A stretch of DNA of 64,000 nucleotides from a virus. Shown one piece after another: positions 7,729 to 13,789 of this stretch. Position 1 is the stretch's first letter. Each line of letters opens with the position of its first letter. The DNA lies in IMG/VR virus record IMGVR_UViG_3300047546_002006, positions 1 through 64,000 of that record. One strand, written 5' to 3'. The notes beneath the pieces are model-generated. The model had not been told where the DNA came from. It ran no database searches and saw only the letters and a program-made list of their open reading frames with translations. Both the position numbers and the translations under genes were made by a program.

Positions 7729-7774
7729 GGTCTGAGACCTGGTCAGTCTACCCCGGATGTCAAGTCCAGGGTAG
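7729..7774 (-). other. intergenic two-hairpin element
   Basis: On the minus strand the first hairpin is CTACCCTGGA/TCCGGGGTAG, a 10-bp stem with one wobble and loop CTTGACA. The second, GGTCTCAGACC, is a small stem with a CTCA core. Same order as the elements at 11.4-13.8 kb. Confidence 0.7.
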
Positions 7775-7806
7775 AGCTACAGATTCTCTTAATGTTTCGT
7801 AGTGAT

Positions 7807-8097
7807 TTACTTGTGCATCTCCTGGTGCTGTTGCCATGCAGCAGTGTGCATCTCATCAGCAGTCATGGGTGGTTCAGTGATTTCATCATCTGAATAATCA
7901 ACATCTAATTCATTGTCAAGCATGGGGATAATCTCATCGGTTAACAATGAGTACATGCTTGGTGTTAGATGTTGATCCATCTCATGACGTTTATCCTCAC
8001 GAGCAATGATGTCTTTGAGGATTGTCAATGCTTGTTGTACATGGACATACTCATTCTTAGTCCATGTAATCTCTGGGTACTTCTGTTGTTGATTCAT
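7807..8097 (-). CDS. acidic hypothetical protein
   Basis: A 96-residue protein starting MNQQQKYPEITWTKNEYVHV. Helical with a strongly acidic C-terminal half (LDNELDVDYSDDEITEPP). I chose the ATG at 8097 because the longer upstream frame has no coding character. It is the first gene after the palindrome-rich region 8098-8335, so it may open a transcription unit. Confidence 0.65.
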   Translation of the reverse strand: MNQQQKYPEITWTKNEYVHVQQALTILKDIIAREDKRHEMDQHLTPSMYSLLTDEIIPMLDNELDVDYSDDEITEPPMTADEMHTAAWQQHQEMHK

Positions 8098-8335
8098 GGT
8101 TAGTGTGTGGAATGAATGGTATGTATCTAATAGAAATATAAGTGTGCTCCTGGTACTCCTTTCGGGGGTGCAGGGGGTAGGCCAACGAAGCTGTGGTGAT
8201 TTGCTGTGATGGTTAATAACCACACATAGTTAAACACTGTGTTTACCACACTTCGTGTCTGGCATTACCCTGTGCATTCTCTATTCGCGAATAGCGAATA
8301 ATGCTACCGTTATATAAGCTGAGCTTATATGTTGG
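8098..8335. promoter_or_regulatory. palindrome cluster, probable control region
   Basis: A 238-nt non-coding stretch with four short perfect palindromes: GGTTAATAACC (8211-8221), TAAACACTGTGTTTA (8231-8245), CTATTCGCGAATAG (8281-8294) and ATATAAGCTGAGCTTATAT (8312-8330). It separates the winged-helix-like gene at 8336 from the gene at 7807. It is a candidate operator/promoter region for the leftward genes. Confidence 0.6.
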
Positions 8336-8611
8336 TTACATGTTACCTTGCGGTTTCTCTGGATCAAGCATGATCCAACCGGTGTATCGAAACGCTGTAC
8401 GATCCACGCGTATTAATCCGTATTCTTCCAGACGTCTTAATGCATGTAGATAGTCTCTAATCCTGGTGGATTGCATCGGAAGCTTTGGTACAAAACACGG
8501 TGTGTTTCTATGTTTCTTCCTGTGATTCAGGAAGTAGAACCAAAGATTCCGTTGGTTGATTGATAGCTTGATCTTTGGGTCAAGCTTGGGCAAATCCAGT
8601 TGGCTTGGCAC
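8336..8611 (-). CDS. winged-helix-like DNA-binding protein
   Basis: About 91 residues from a GTG at 8611; an in-frame ATG at 8707 is also possible but would overlap two other genes. It is basic, with LSINQRNLWFYFLNHRKKH and then RDYLHALRRLEEYGLIRVDR, the recognition-helix pattern of winged-helix regulators, and a final strand YTGWIML. It lies directly upstream of the palindrome cluster at 8098-8335, suggesting a regulator acting there (inference). Confidence 0.6.
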   Translation of the reverse strand: MPSQLDLPKLDPKIKLSINQRNLWFYFLNHRKKHRNTPCFVPKLPMQSTRIRDYLHALRRLEEYGLIRVDRTAFRYTGWIMLDPEKPQGNM

Positions 8612-9065
8612 GGAGTTCTTTGGGTTGTGTGTTAGCAGTAGTACGGGCGCTCCTGCGGGTACGGCTTGGCGTATCCGTTGGAGAAGGTAACAGACCATGC
8701 GTCCCAACCGAGGTTGTCACGCTGTGGTCCGTAGGTTTCTGTTGCTTCTGCTTCAAGCTTGATTGCTTCACGGATGGCTTGCTTCTTGGAGAAGACACAG
8801 ACCGTTTTGACGGGCCATCCTTGCTGGTAGTACCAACCTCCTTCTTCTGGTCCACCGTACCTGCTGTCGCATTCGTAGACACAAATGGTGGTTGGTTCTT
8901 GGTCTTCAAAGGTACAGTGCAGGTTGTACCTTGAGATCCAACGGCGGGCTGGTGCAGTGTCAATAGACATTTGATGAAATCTCCAATGAGTGTGATTGTG
9001 ATGCTGATGCAGACAATGCATAGGATGATTGGATCTTCATCCCATACATTCTTGGTTTCAGTCAT
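8580..9065 (-). CDS. putative membrane protein overlapping another gene
   Basis: A 161-residue frame starting MTETKNVWDEDP, with one hydrophobic span of about 20 residues (IILCIVCISITITLIGDFIK), then a long S/T/K/P-rich tail. Its ATG overlaps the TGA of the gene at 9058. Only the first 95 nt are free; the rest fully contains the gene 8632-8970 in another frame. The membrane span and coupling argue for a real start; the low-complexity tail could be just an open shadow frame. Confidence 0.4.
   Translation of the reverse strand: MTETKNVWDEDPIILCIVCISITITLIGDFIKCLLTLHQPAVGSQGTTCTVPLKTKNQPPFVSTNATAGTVDQKKEVGTTSKDGPSKRSVSSPRSKPSVKQSSLKQKQQKPTDHSVTTSVGTHGLLPSPTDTPSRTRRSARTTANTQPKELRAKPTGFAQA
8632..8970 (-). 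CDS. hypothetical protein
   Basis: A 112-residue protein starting MSIDTAPARRWISRYNL. Trp/Tyr/Glu-rich, with TTICVYECDSRYGG, GGWYYQQGWPVKTV and a helix KKQAIREAIKLEAEATETYG. The start has a Shine-Dalgarno-like TTGGAGAT, one of the few in this region. Composition is that of a normal folded protein. It is nested inside the membrane-protein frame at 8580-9065. Confidence 0.65.
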   Translation of the reverse strand: MSIDTAPARRWISRYNLHCTFEDQEPTTICVYECDSRYGGPEEGGWYYQQGWPVKTVCVFSKKQAIREAIKLEAEATETYGPQRDNLGWDAWSVTFSNGYAKPYPQERPYYC

Positions 9066-9261
9066 GGTAGTCATGAGCATACCTCTCGTTGTAGTGGTCA
9101 CATGCGTAGCGTTCTTCATTTGATATCTCATCATTGAAGACGCCTGTCCAACCGTCTTGTTCTGCCTCACGCATGGCTTCTTCTAATTCGTATACACGAT
9201 CAGCCATGGCATCGAGGTAATTAGCATTGCGTTGTTCGTCAATGAAGTCAGAGTCTCTCAT
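9058..9261 (-). CDS. acidic hypothetical protein
   Basis: A 67-residue protein, MRDSDFIDEQRNANYLDAMA, mainly helical, with a His/Tyr/Asp-rich end (ACDHYNERYAHDYHD). Unknown function. It is the first gene of the leftward block, transcribed from the short divergent region 9262-9342. Its leader TTGCAACTCAACC has no Shine-Dalgarno sequence. Confidence 0.65.
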   Translation of the reverse strand: MRDSDFIDEQRNANYLDAMADRVYELEEAMREAEQDGWTGVFNDEISNEERYACDHYNERYAHDYHD

Positions 9262-9342
9262 GGTTGAGTTGCAATGGTGTAGTCTGCGTTTATAGGATGC
9301 GCAGCCCCCTGATAATATAAATAATTATTGGTTAACAAATAA
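9262..9342. promoter_or_regulatory. divergent promoter region
   Basis: An 81-nt gap between divergent genes at 9261 and 9343. It contains an AT-rich stretch (GATAATATAAATAATTATTG) suitable for a -10 element towards the right. No -35 can be fixed by eye. Confidence 0.45.
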
Positions 9343-9906
9343 ATGCCTGTGCCAGTTACTAAATTTCAAGATTTGCTAAATGCGTTTACCAAAAATCCTG
9401 AATACTTTACGCCTGGTTACACACAGGGATCTCCATTGTATAAAGGTGCACCTGGTCAGATGTTGAACGCATTTAAGTCCTTTGTCCCCGGACAAGGCGG
9501 CATGTTAACACGCGCAGATGAAACAGGTATGTTTGGCATTTCGCCTTTGAGTGGACAAATGACATTAAAATCTAGTACCGGCTGGGGCTTTAATGCTAAT
9601 CCTGTAACTAAATCAATAGGGTTTGATAAAGGTAGTTTTGCAGTTGGCGGTTCTTTCAATAAGTATTCACCTAGTGCATACATAAATTATGGTCCAGTTA
9701 ATATACAAGGTTCTTTAGGCTTTGATCCAAGTATTCAAATGAATATTAATACTAATGCCAGTAAAGACTTTATTGAACCAACAATGATGCAAGAGTTTCT
9801 TGCTGGTGATACAGTGCCACAACAATCAGATCCAACTGCAAGAGAAGAGTTGGAACAACAAATTAATCAATATCGCAATTCAAATCCAACCTGGTACAGA
9901 CCATAG
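9343..9906 (+). CDS. hypothetical, possibly structural protein
   Basis: A 187-residue protein starting MPVPVTKFQDLLNAFTKNP. Gly/Asn/Phe-rich middle with repeated short strands (FAVGGSFNKYSPSAYINYG), suggesting a beta-rich fold; a helical Q/E-rich end. It is the only plus-strand gene in the left third. The style resembles the virion-associated proteins of the 15-23 kb block, so a structural role is a weak guess. Confidence 0.6.
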   Translation: MPVPVTKFQDLLNAFTKNPEYFTPGYTQGSPLYKGAPGQMLNAFKSFVPGQGGMLTRADETGMFGISPLSGQMTLKSSTGWGFNANPVTKSIGFDKGSFAVGGSFNKYSPSAYINYGPVNIQGSLGFDPSIQMNINTNASKDFIEPTMMQEFLAGDTVPQQSDPTAREELEQQINQYRNSNPTWYRP

Positions 9907-10058
9907 GATTGATTGCAACGATAAATCTGTTGTTGTTGTGTGCAATAATAAATACCATTTTGGGATTGATAAAGAAAATGCATGCCATCACTTAATATGA
10001 TTCCACCAACACCAAGGTATTGCTGTAAGCATGCAAATGTTGTGCAAATAAAGTTCAT
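9867..10058 (-). CDS. small hypothetical protein
   Basis: A 63-residue frame starting MNFICTTFACLQQYLGVGG, rich in Cys, Gln and Tyr. It sits after a hairpin-plus-box element (10081-10136) like other genes of the leftward array, and its end overlaps the end of the plus-strand gene at 9906. No domain; support is mainly its position. Confidence 0.4.
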   Translation of the reverse strand: MNFICTTFACLQQYLGVGGIILSDGMHFLYQSQNGIYYCTQQQQIYRCNQSYGLYQVGFELRY

Positions 10059-10080
10059 AGTTAGACCAAATAAAAACAAT

Positions 10081-10136
10081 GAGCAGTTTAACGTCATACT
10101 CAGGACGGCAATAGTACCACCCCAGAAAAGGGTGGT
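10081..10136 (-). other. intergenic hairpin plus 28-nt box, copy 2
   Basis: On the minus strand: hairpin ACCACCC/GGGTGGT (10116-10136), then ACTATTGCC, then the 28-nt box (10081-10108) shared with 6118-6145. The TATTGCC linker also occurs in the elements at 12928, 13459 and 13790. Confidence 0.75.
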
Positions 10137-10157
10137 ATCACTCCATGAAGGGGTAGT

Positions 10158-10595
10158 TCATACAGTGATGTGACGCCAGGCAATGCCACGTGCAATGTTG
10201 CCAATGGCACAGCCTGTCACACTGTATGCTTTACCGATCTCTTCATATGCTTTCGTCTTACTTGAATACTTACTCATGATGTCTGGATCGTTGACCATCA
10301 TCTTGATGTCACGAACATCAGACGGAGTAAGTTTTGGTGTGTAGCCAGTGTAACGAACATGTGTAGTACCCACTCCACCCACAGGCTTAAGCCTGGGTCC
10401 ATCTCCAGTTACTTGCTTTGTCACCACTGCAGCCGGTGCTGCTGGTGGCGTAATGGAGAGGGGAGTGGTTTTAAGTGGGAACCCAAGTGTCACTGATGTG
10501 CCGTCTTTGACAACGGAGATCGTGACCTTGCCATCACGCGTGATGACAGATACGTGATCTGGGTGTTGAACGTCGAGTTGGCTGAGTGCTTCCAT
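10158..10595 (-). CDS. helix-turn-helix protein
   Basis: A 145-residue protein starting MEALSQLDVQHPDHVSV. The first 50 residues form a small beta-rich part (VSVITRDGKVTISVVKDG), followed by a Pro/Ala linker. The C-terminal 55 residues read as a helix-turn-helix (LTPSDVRDIKMMVNDPDI, then EEIGKAYSVTGCAIGNIARG, AWRHITV). The AWRH end matches the zinc-ribbon protein at 1753, so both probably share a DNA-binding module. A phage transcription regulator is likely. Confidence 0.65.
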   Translation of the reverse strand: MEALSQLDVQHPDHVSVITRDGKVTISVVKDGTSVTLGFPLKTTPLSITPPAAPAAVVTKQVTGDGPRLKPVGGVGTTHVRYTGYTPKLTPSDVRDIKMMVNDPDIMSKYSSKTKAYEEIGKAYSVTGCAIGNIARGIAWRHITV

Positions 10596-10637
10596 TGAGA
10601 TGAGATGGTCTGAGTTGATGGATGCAAAGCAAGAATA

Positions 10638-10667
10638 GCTGGTACGTACAAGGATGCAAGTACCAGC
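10638..10667 (-). other. intergenic hairpin
   Basis: The stem GCTGGTAC/GTACCAGC (8 bp) with a 14-nt loop lies between the genes at 10693 and 10595. The leader with ATCAACTCAGACC follows it. Confidence 0.7.
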
Positions 10668-10692
10668 CGTAGCGTTTGGCTGACGTAGGACA

Positions 10693-10920
10693 CTAGCCGT
10701 GTGGTATGAAGTCAGAGTCGTTGAGGAGCTGATGAACTGACAAGCAGTCTTCAGCAATCTCCTCCTTGCTACAACCAACCCAGTCGTCAGTCTGGTCCTC
10801 AATCACCTCGCAGCCAATGTCTTCGAGTTGATCTGAGAACTTAGACCATGTTGGTGCGTTGCCCCAGACATGGGCATAACGACCGGATGCGTCAGCGACT
10901 AACGCGATGTAGTTGTTCAT
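10693..10920 (-). CDS. acidic hypothetical protein
   Basis: A 75-residue protein, MNNYIALVADASGRYAHVWG at the start, then ACID-rich helix segments (QLEDIGCEVIEDQTDDWVG). Unknown function. I chose the ATG at 10920, which overlaps the end of the membrane-protein gene at 10892 by 29 nt. Confidence 0.6.
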   Translation of the reverse strand: MNNYIALVADASGRYAHVWGNAPTWSKFSDQLEDIGCEVIEDQTDDWVGCSKEEIAEDCLSVHQLLNDSDFIPHG

Positions 10921-11098
10921 GGTCAGGTGAGGATTGAGGTGATGTGATATCAATGCCAAGCATGGCACCGATAGTGATTGAACTGATGGCAATGGCAATG
11001 ACACCAATGAATAGATTCCACCGTCGAGTCTTATGAGACTCACCGTAAGAATCAAGGTGCATGAACCTGCCCTTGCCAAGAGGAACGATGTGTTTCAT
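10892..11098 (-). CDS. small membrane protein
   Basis: A 68-residue protein starting MKHIVPLGKGRFMHLDSYG. A basic stretch (HKTRRW) precedes one hydrophobic span of about 22 residues (NLFIGVIAIAISSITIGAML), giving a predicted N-in single-pass inner-membrane protein with a short polar tail. Could act on the host envelope; a holin is not supported by a single span alone. Confidence 0.6.
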   Translation of the reverse strand: MKHIVPLGKGRFMHLDSYGESHKTRRWNLFIGVIAIAISSITIGAMLGIDITSPQSSPDHEQLHRVSR

Positions 11099-11099
11099 A

Positions 11100-11363
11100 T
11101 CAGAGTGTGTTGAGAATGTATCGAACGCAGACCAAAGGTTCTGGTTCGTAGTTCGGGGGCAGTTCTTCATAACAGAACCATTGCCCCTTGATGTCAATGT
11201 CCATGCATTCTGTAAACGATGCTAAATGAAAAGCATTTGGACCCTTGGTGCACCAAACGATATAAATAACGTTAGGTTCACACAATAAATAATAATCATC
11301 TTCCTTAATGTTGAACCGCTTGAGTGCGTCTTGTATCTCTTGATGATCTGTTGTCAATGCCAT
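11100..11363 (-). CDS. hypothetical protein, paralogue of 11443
   Basis: An 87-residue protein, MALTTDHQEIQDALKRFNIK, then EDDYYLLCEPN and DIDIKGQWFCYEE. The same order of blocks (LT-DxQxI, NI-DD-Y, IKG-W) appears in the gene just upstream (11443-11802). Unknown function. The start at 11363 has a TCTCAACTCAACC leader with no Shine-Dalgarno sequence. Confidence 0.65.
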   Translation of the reverse strand: MALTTDHQEIQDALKRFNIKEDDYYLLCEPNVIYIVWCTKGPNAFHLASFTECMDIDIKGQWFCYEELPPNYEPEPLVCVRYILNTL

Positions 11364-11388
11364 GGTTGAGTTGAGATGTTGGGTGGAT

Positions 11389-11430
11389 GCAGGATGTTGA
11401 GTCCTGCAGAAACCCATCATTGCTGATGGG
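11389..11430 (-). other. intergenic two-hairpin element H
   Basis: Minus strand order: hairpin 1 CCCATCA-GCAA-TGATGGG (GNRA loop), TTTCT, hairpin 2 GCAGGA-CTCAACA-TCCTGC. Lies between genes 11443 and 11363. Confidence 0.8.
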
Positions 11431-11442
11431 AATGTGCAGAAA

Positions 11443-11802
11443 TCAGCTAAACGGACCTTCAGGATCACCAATAGAACCTGTTCCAGTGCCATCAATAAAA
11501 TAACGGCATTTAACGTGCTTCTGTCTTTTCAGCCAATCAATAATTTCTTGATAAATCAAAAAATCTGATTCGTCATAATCCATATGACACCACTTGCCTT
11601 TAATCTCTAAATAAACATTGTCAATTTCACAAGGTAAATCTTGGTAATAATTAAAAACGTCTGGTTGTCCAATCCAATACATATGTGCTGAAATCTGTTT
11701 GCCAGAATTTTCAGTCTTCACAGCAAAATAAACATCATCAATAGTGATGTTCATAATTTCAAAAACCCGTTTAATGTCTTGATAATCAAAAGTAAGTTCC
11801 AT
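11443..11802 (-). CDS. hypothetical protein, paralogue of 11100
   Basis: A 119-residue acidic protein starting MELTFDYQDIKRVFEIMN (an ATG one codon earlier is possible). It shares the LT-DxQxI, NI-DD-Y and EIKGKW blocks with its downstream paralogue but adds an insertion and a C-terminal tail ending DPEGPFS. Unknown function; a tandem duplication. Confidence 0.65.
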   Translation of the reverse strand: MELTFDYQDIKRVFEIMNITIDDVYFAVKTENSGKQISAHMYWIGQPDVFNYYQDLPCEIDNVYLEIKGKWCHMDYDESDFLIYQEIIDWLKRQKHVKCRYFIDGTGTGSIGDPEGPFS

Positions 11803-11829
11803 CATGGTGTAGATAATTAAGTAATGACA

Positions 11830-11874
11830 GCAGGATATTGAGTCCTGCAAGAAAGGCCCTGGTAACCCAAGGCC
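11830..11874 (-). other. intergenic two-hairpin element G
   Basis: Minus strand: hairpin 1 GGCCTTGG-GTTA-CCAGGGCC (one wobble), TTTCTT, hairpin 2 GCAGGA-CTCAATA-TCCTGC. Lies between the SSB gene and 11802. Confidence 0.8.
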
Positions 11875-11887
11875 CTTGATGCAGAAG

Positions 11888-12289
11888 TCAGAATGGAATT
11901 TCTTCCAGTGTGGGCACAGCTGGTGCTGATGCCATAGCCACTGGTATTGCAGAAGCAGGAGGCAGATATTGCGGTGCGGCACCAATGATAGCCCTCACAT
12001 TCGTGAGGTTGATCTGTGGGTAACGCAATGCAATAAGCTGACCATCCTTGATGTAATGGCTGCGGATCGTATTGATACGAACCTCCCACTGCGTGAGGAT
12101 AAGTTCTTGTCCTACGACCAGGGTGCCATTACGAAATGCTGTAAGCAAACCATTGGCATTATTGAATTTGATGCGGCAACCATTACCAGACTTGTCGTTG
12201 ACAGCCATGGTAACTGCAAGGAACTCGCTACCTTCATGGGTAGCAACTTCCAAGTAGCAGATGTTGCCGACAATCGCTTGAGTAAACAT
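11888..12289 (-). CDS. ssb: single-stranded DNA-binding protein
   Basis: Coats single-stranded DNA during phage replication. The 133-residue protein has an OB-fold pattern: GNICYLEVATHEGSEFLAVT, then MAVNDKS, a central strand block, QLIALRYPQINLTNVRAII, and a Pro/Ala linker. It ends in TLEEIPF, the acidic tip ending in PF by which bacterial SSBs bind partner proteins. I chose the ATG at 12289 because the longer frame upstream runs through hairpins. Its position within a run of tiny unknown genes is unusual. Confidence 0.8.
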   Translation of the reverse strand: MFTQAIVGNICYLEVATHEGSEFLAVTMAVNDKSGNGCRIKFNNANGLLTAFRNGTLVVGQELILTQWEVRINTIRSHYIKDGQLIALRYPQINLTNVRAIIGAAPQYLPPASAIPVAMASAPAVPTLEEIPF

Positions 12290-12314
12290 GTTAGTAATGA
12301 GTTGAATTGAGGTA

Positions 12315-12377
12315 CAGGATATTGAGTCCTGCAGAAAACCCACCGTCCGATACGAATTCGTATCAAACGGAAGGGTT
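12315..12377 (-). other. intergenic two-hairpin element F with palindrome
   Basis: Minus strand: a long hairpin 1 (outer AACCC/GGGTT, middle CCGT/ACGG, inner palindrome GATACGAATTCGTATC at 12349-12364), then hairpin 2 CAGGA-CTCAATA-TCCTG. The palindrome recurs at 14187-14202. Confidence 0.75.
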
Positions 12378-12388
12378 AAGTGCAAGAG

Positions 12389-12628
12389 TCAGTCTGCGTT
12401 ACGGTACTCCCACTTGAGTAGTTCTCGGTTGAGATCTACCTTCCGTTGGAGCACCACGCAGAATGGCATCAGGTCTTGAAACTCACGCATGCCGTCCTGC
12501 CATTGGAAGAACAAGTCGAGTGCAGCTTGACGCTGGCTCTCAAGTTCTGTGTCAATGACAGGGGCATCCCTCCTGGCAAGCAGGCGGGCATCTTGCGTGA
12601 GCAGATATTCAACAGCTTTAGGAGTCAT
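12389..12628 (-). CDS. hypothetical helical protein
   Basis: A 79-residue protein, MTPKAVEYLLTQDARLLARR, helical and charged throughout, ending LLKWEYRNAD. No family recognised. Leader with CAAACTCAGCTCAATTC and no Shine-Dalgarno sequence. Confidence 0.65.
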   Translation of the reverse strand: MTPKAVEYLLTQDARLLARRDAPVIDTELESQRQAALDLFFQWQDGMREFQDLMPFCVVLQRKVDLNRELLKWEYRNAD

Positions 12629-12666
12629 GGTTGATTCCAGTTGGTGTGAATTGAGCTGAGTTTGAT

Positions 12667-12704
12667 GCAGACTTGAGGTCTGCAGAGAAGGCCCGTAGGC
12701 CCTC
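12667..12704 (-). other. intergenic two-hairpin element E
   Basis: Minus strand: the stop context TGACGTTTGCACT, hairpin 1 GAGGGCC-TACG-GGCCTTC (UNCG-type loop), then hairpin 2 GCAGAC-CTCAA-GTCTGC. Confidence 0.8.
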
Positions 12705-12714
12705 AGTGCAAACG

Positions 12715-12903
12715 TCAGATATTAATCTTGGGTGTAATAACGAATGCCATATCGTTCGGCATGACGAGTGCCGCTGCCCGAACCCTGAGTTCGTTCAGCT
12801 TCTCGGATGCCTGTGCCTTGGTAGGCACCTTGGCATTCTCTACTGCCGATGCGGCAAGCCGCATGATATTGGCAGTGTTCTTCCTGATGTTGAGTGCAGT
12901 CAT
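12715..12903 (-). CDS. small hypothetical protein
   Basis: A 62-residue protein, MTALNIRKNTANIMRLAASA, basic and helical, then a small beta end (DMAFVITPKINI). Unknown. The stop sits in a TGACGTTTGCACT context shared with the gene at 13255. Confidence 0.6.
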   Translation of the reverse strand: MTALNIRKNTANIMRLAASAVENAKVPTKAQASEKLNELRVRAAALVMPNDMAFVITPKINI

Positions 12904-12927
12904 AGTATGGTGTTGAGTTGAGTAAAT

Positions 12928-12971
12928 GCCACGGGATTGTGGCAATAGTTGTGTGGGGGATTCGATCCCCC
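12928..12971 (-). other. intergenic two-hairpin element C
   Basis: Minus strand: hairpin 1 GGGGG-ATCGAAT-CCCCC, with a seven-base loop like a tRNA T-arm, then ACTATTGCC joined to hairpin 2 GCCAC-AATCCC-GTGGC. An ACTCAACTCAAC leader follows. Confidence 0.8.
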
Positions 12972-12984
12972 GGCTCACGCCTGG

Positions 12985-13179
12985 TCAAATGACCATCACA
13001 ACATCGTCGGCTTCCATCATCTCCTGGAAGGACATGATCTGCACGTCATGCGTGCCTTGGATGCCGTCGTTAAGTTCAGGTGAGTTGAGTTCGAAGTCGT
13101 ATTGTGCAGCTTCGATAAGCGCTTCTTCCCAAAGGAAGGAAACGCCATGCTGCACACCATTGATCACGATGTAATACAT
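12985..13179 (-). CDS. small acidic hypothetical protein
   Basis: A 64-residue protein, MYYIVINGVQHGVSFLWEEA at the start, acidic with a Met/Val-rich end (QEMMEADDVVMVI). Probably a beta-hairpin followed by a helix. Unknown function. Confidence 0.6.
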   Translation of the reverse strand: MYYIVINGVQHGVSFLWEEALIEAAQYDFELNSPELNDGIQGTHDVQIMSFQEMMEADDVVMVI

Positions 13180-13200
13180 GAGTCGAGTTGTAAGTTGAAC

Positions 13201-13242
13201 GCAGACTTGAGGTCTGCAGTAACCCCTGGCTTTCACCAGGGG
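13201..13242 (-). other. intergenic two-hairpin element D
   Basis: Minus strand: TGACGTTTGCACT, hairpin 1 CCCCTGG-TGAAAG-CCAGGGG, then hairpin 2 GCAGAC-CTCAA-GTCTGC. Stem 1 matches the terminators at 33809 and 2420. Confidence 0.8.
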
Positions 13243-13254
13243 AAAGTGCAAACG

Positions 13255-13440
13255 TCAGTTAGTCTTGTAACCATTATCTGCACACCAGTCCATATGGATC
13301 TGATGCGCAGCTTTAGGCCATGCGTGATCACGGCATTGCTTGGCAGCAGCTTGGTCCAGCATGTGTGCACCAATCTGGCTAGCAATGCCTGCACCGATGG
13401 CAGTAACAATGACAAGGATAAAGAACTGATTCTTGGTCAT
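13255..13440 (-). CDS. small membrane or exported protein
   Basis: A 61-residue protein, MTKNQFFILVIVTAIGAGIA, a short basic start followed by a hydrophobic span of about 18 residues, then a polar part with two Cys (AAAKQCRDHAW, HMDWCADNGY). Either a single-pass inner-membrane protein or one with an uncleaved signal; the two cysteines could form a periplasmic disulfide. Unknown role. Leader TTCAACTCAACTT. Confidence 0.6.
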   Translation of the reverse strand: MTKNQFFILVIVTAIGAGIASQIGAHMLDQAAAKQCRDHAWPKAAHQIHMDWCADNGYKTN

Positions 13441-13458
13441 AAGTTGAGTTGAATGTAA

Positions 13459-13506
13459 GCCACACTCAGTGTGTGGCAATAACTGGGCCAGGGTTTGCAC
13501 CTGGCC
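13459..13506 (-). other. intergenic two-hairpin element B
   Basis: Minus strand: hairpin 1 GGCCAGG-TGCAAAC-CCTGGCC (seven-base loop), AGTTATTGCC linker, hairpin 2 GCCACAC-ACTGA-GTGTGGC. Confidence 0.8.
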
Positions 13507-13521
13507 TCCCGCTTTAACGGA

Positions 13522-13767
13522 TCAGCTTGCAAGCTTCAGCACCTGAATGCTGAAATTAGGAAACAGATGAAGGCGATAATCGCAGTCACGCTTACCGCAC
13601 TCACATGGATTGGAATCCCAATCCTCCTGTTCCTTAACAATGGCTTCTGCTTTAAGCAATGCCATTGCATTCTCCGCACTCTGACGAGTGGGATAAAGAG
13701 TGTCCTGGTGAATCCAACGATAATAAGAATCGTCTGGAGTAGAAACCTGGACGGCAAAGAGTTCCAC
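13522..13767 (-). CDS. hypothetical protein with CxCxxxxC motif
   Basis: An 81-residue protein from a GTG start with a good Shine-Dalgarno sequence (AGGAG). MELFAVQVSTPDDSYYRW and a helix NAMALLKAEAIVKEQEDW are followed by CECGKRDCDYRLHLFP, a cysteine cluster that could bind a metal. Unknown function. An exception among its neighbours in having a real Shine-Dalgarno sequence. Confidence 0.65.
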   Translation of the reverse strand: MELFAVQVSTPDDSYYRWIHQDTLYPTRQSAENAMALLKAEAIVKEQEDWDSNPCECGKRDCDYRLHLFPNFSIQVLKLAS

Positions 13768-13789
13768 AAGGAATCTCCTGTTGTGCGGT

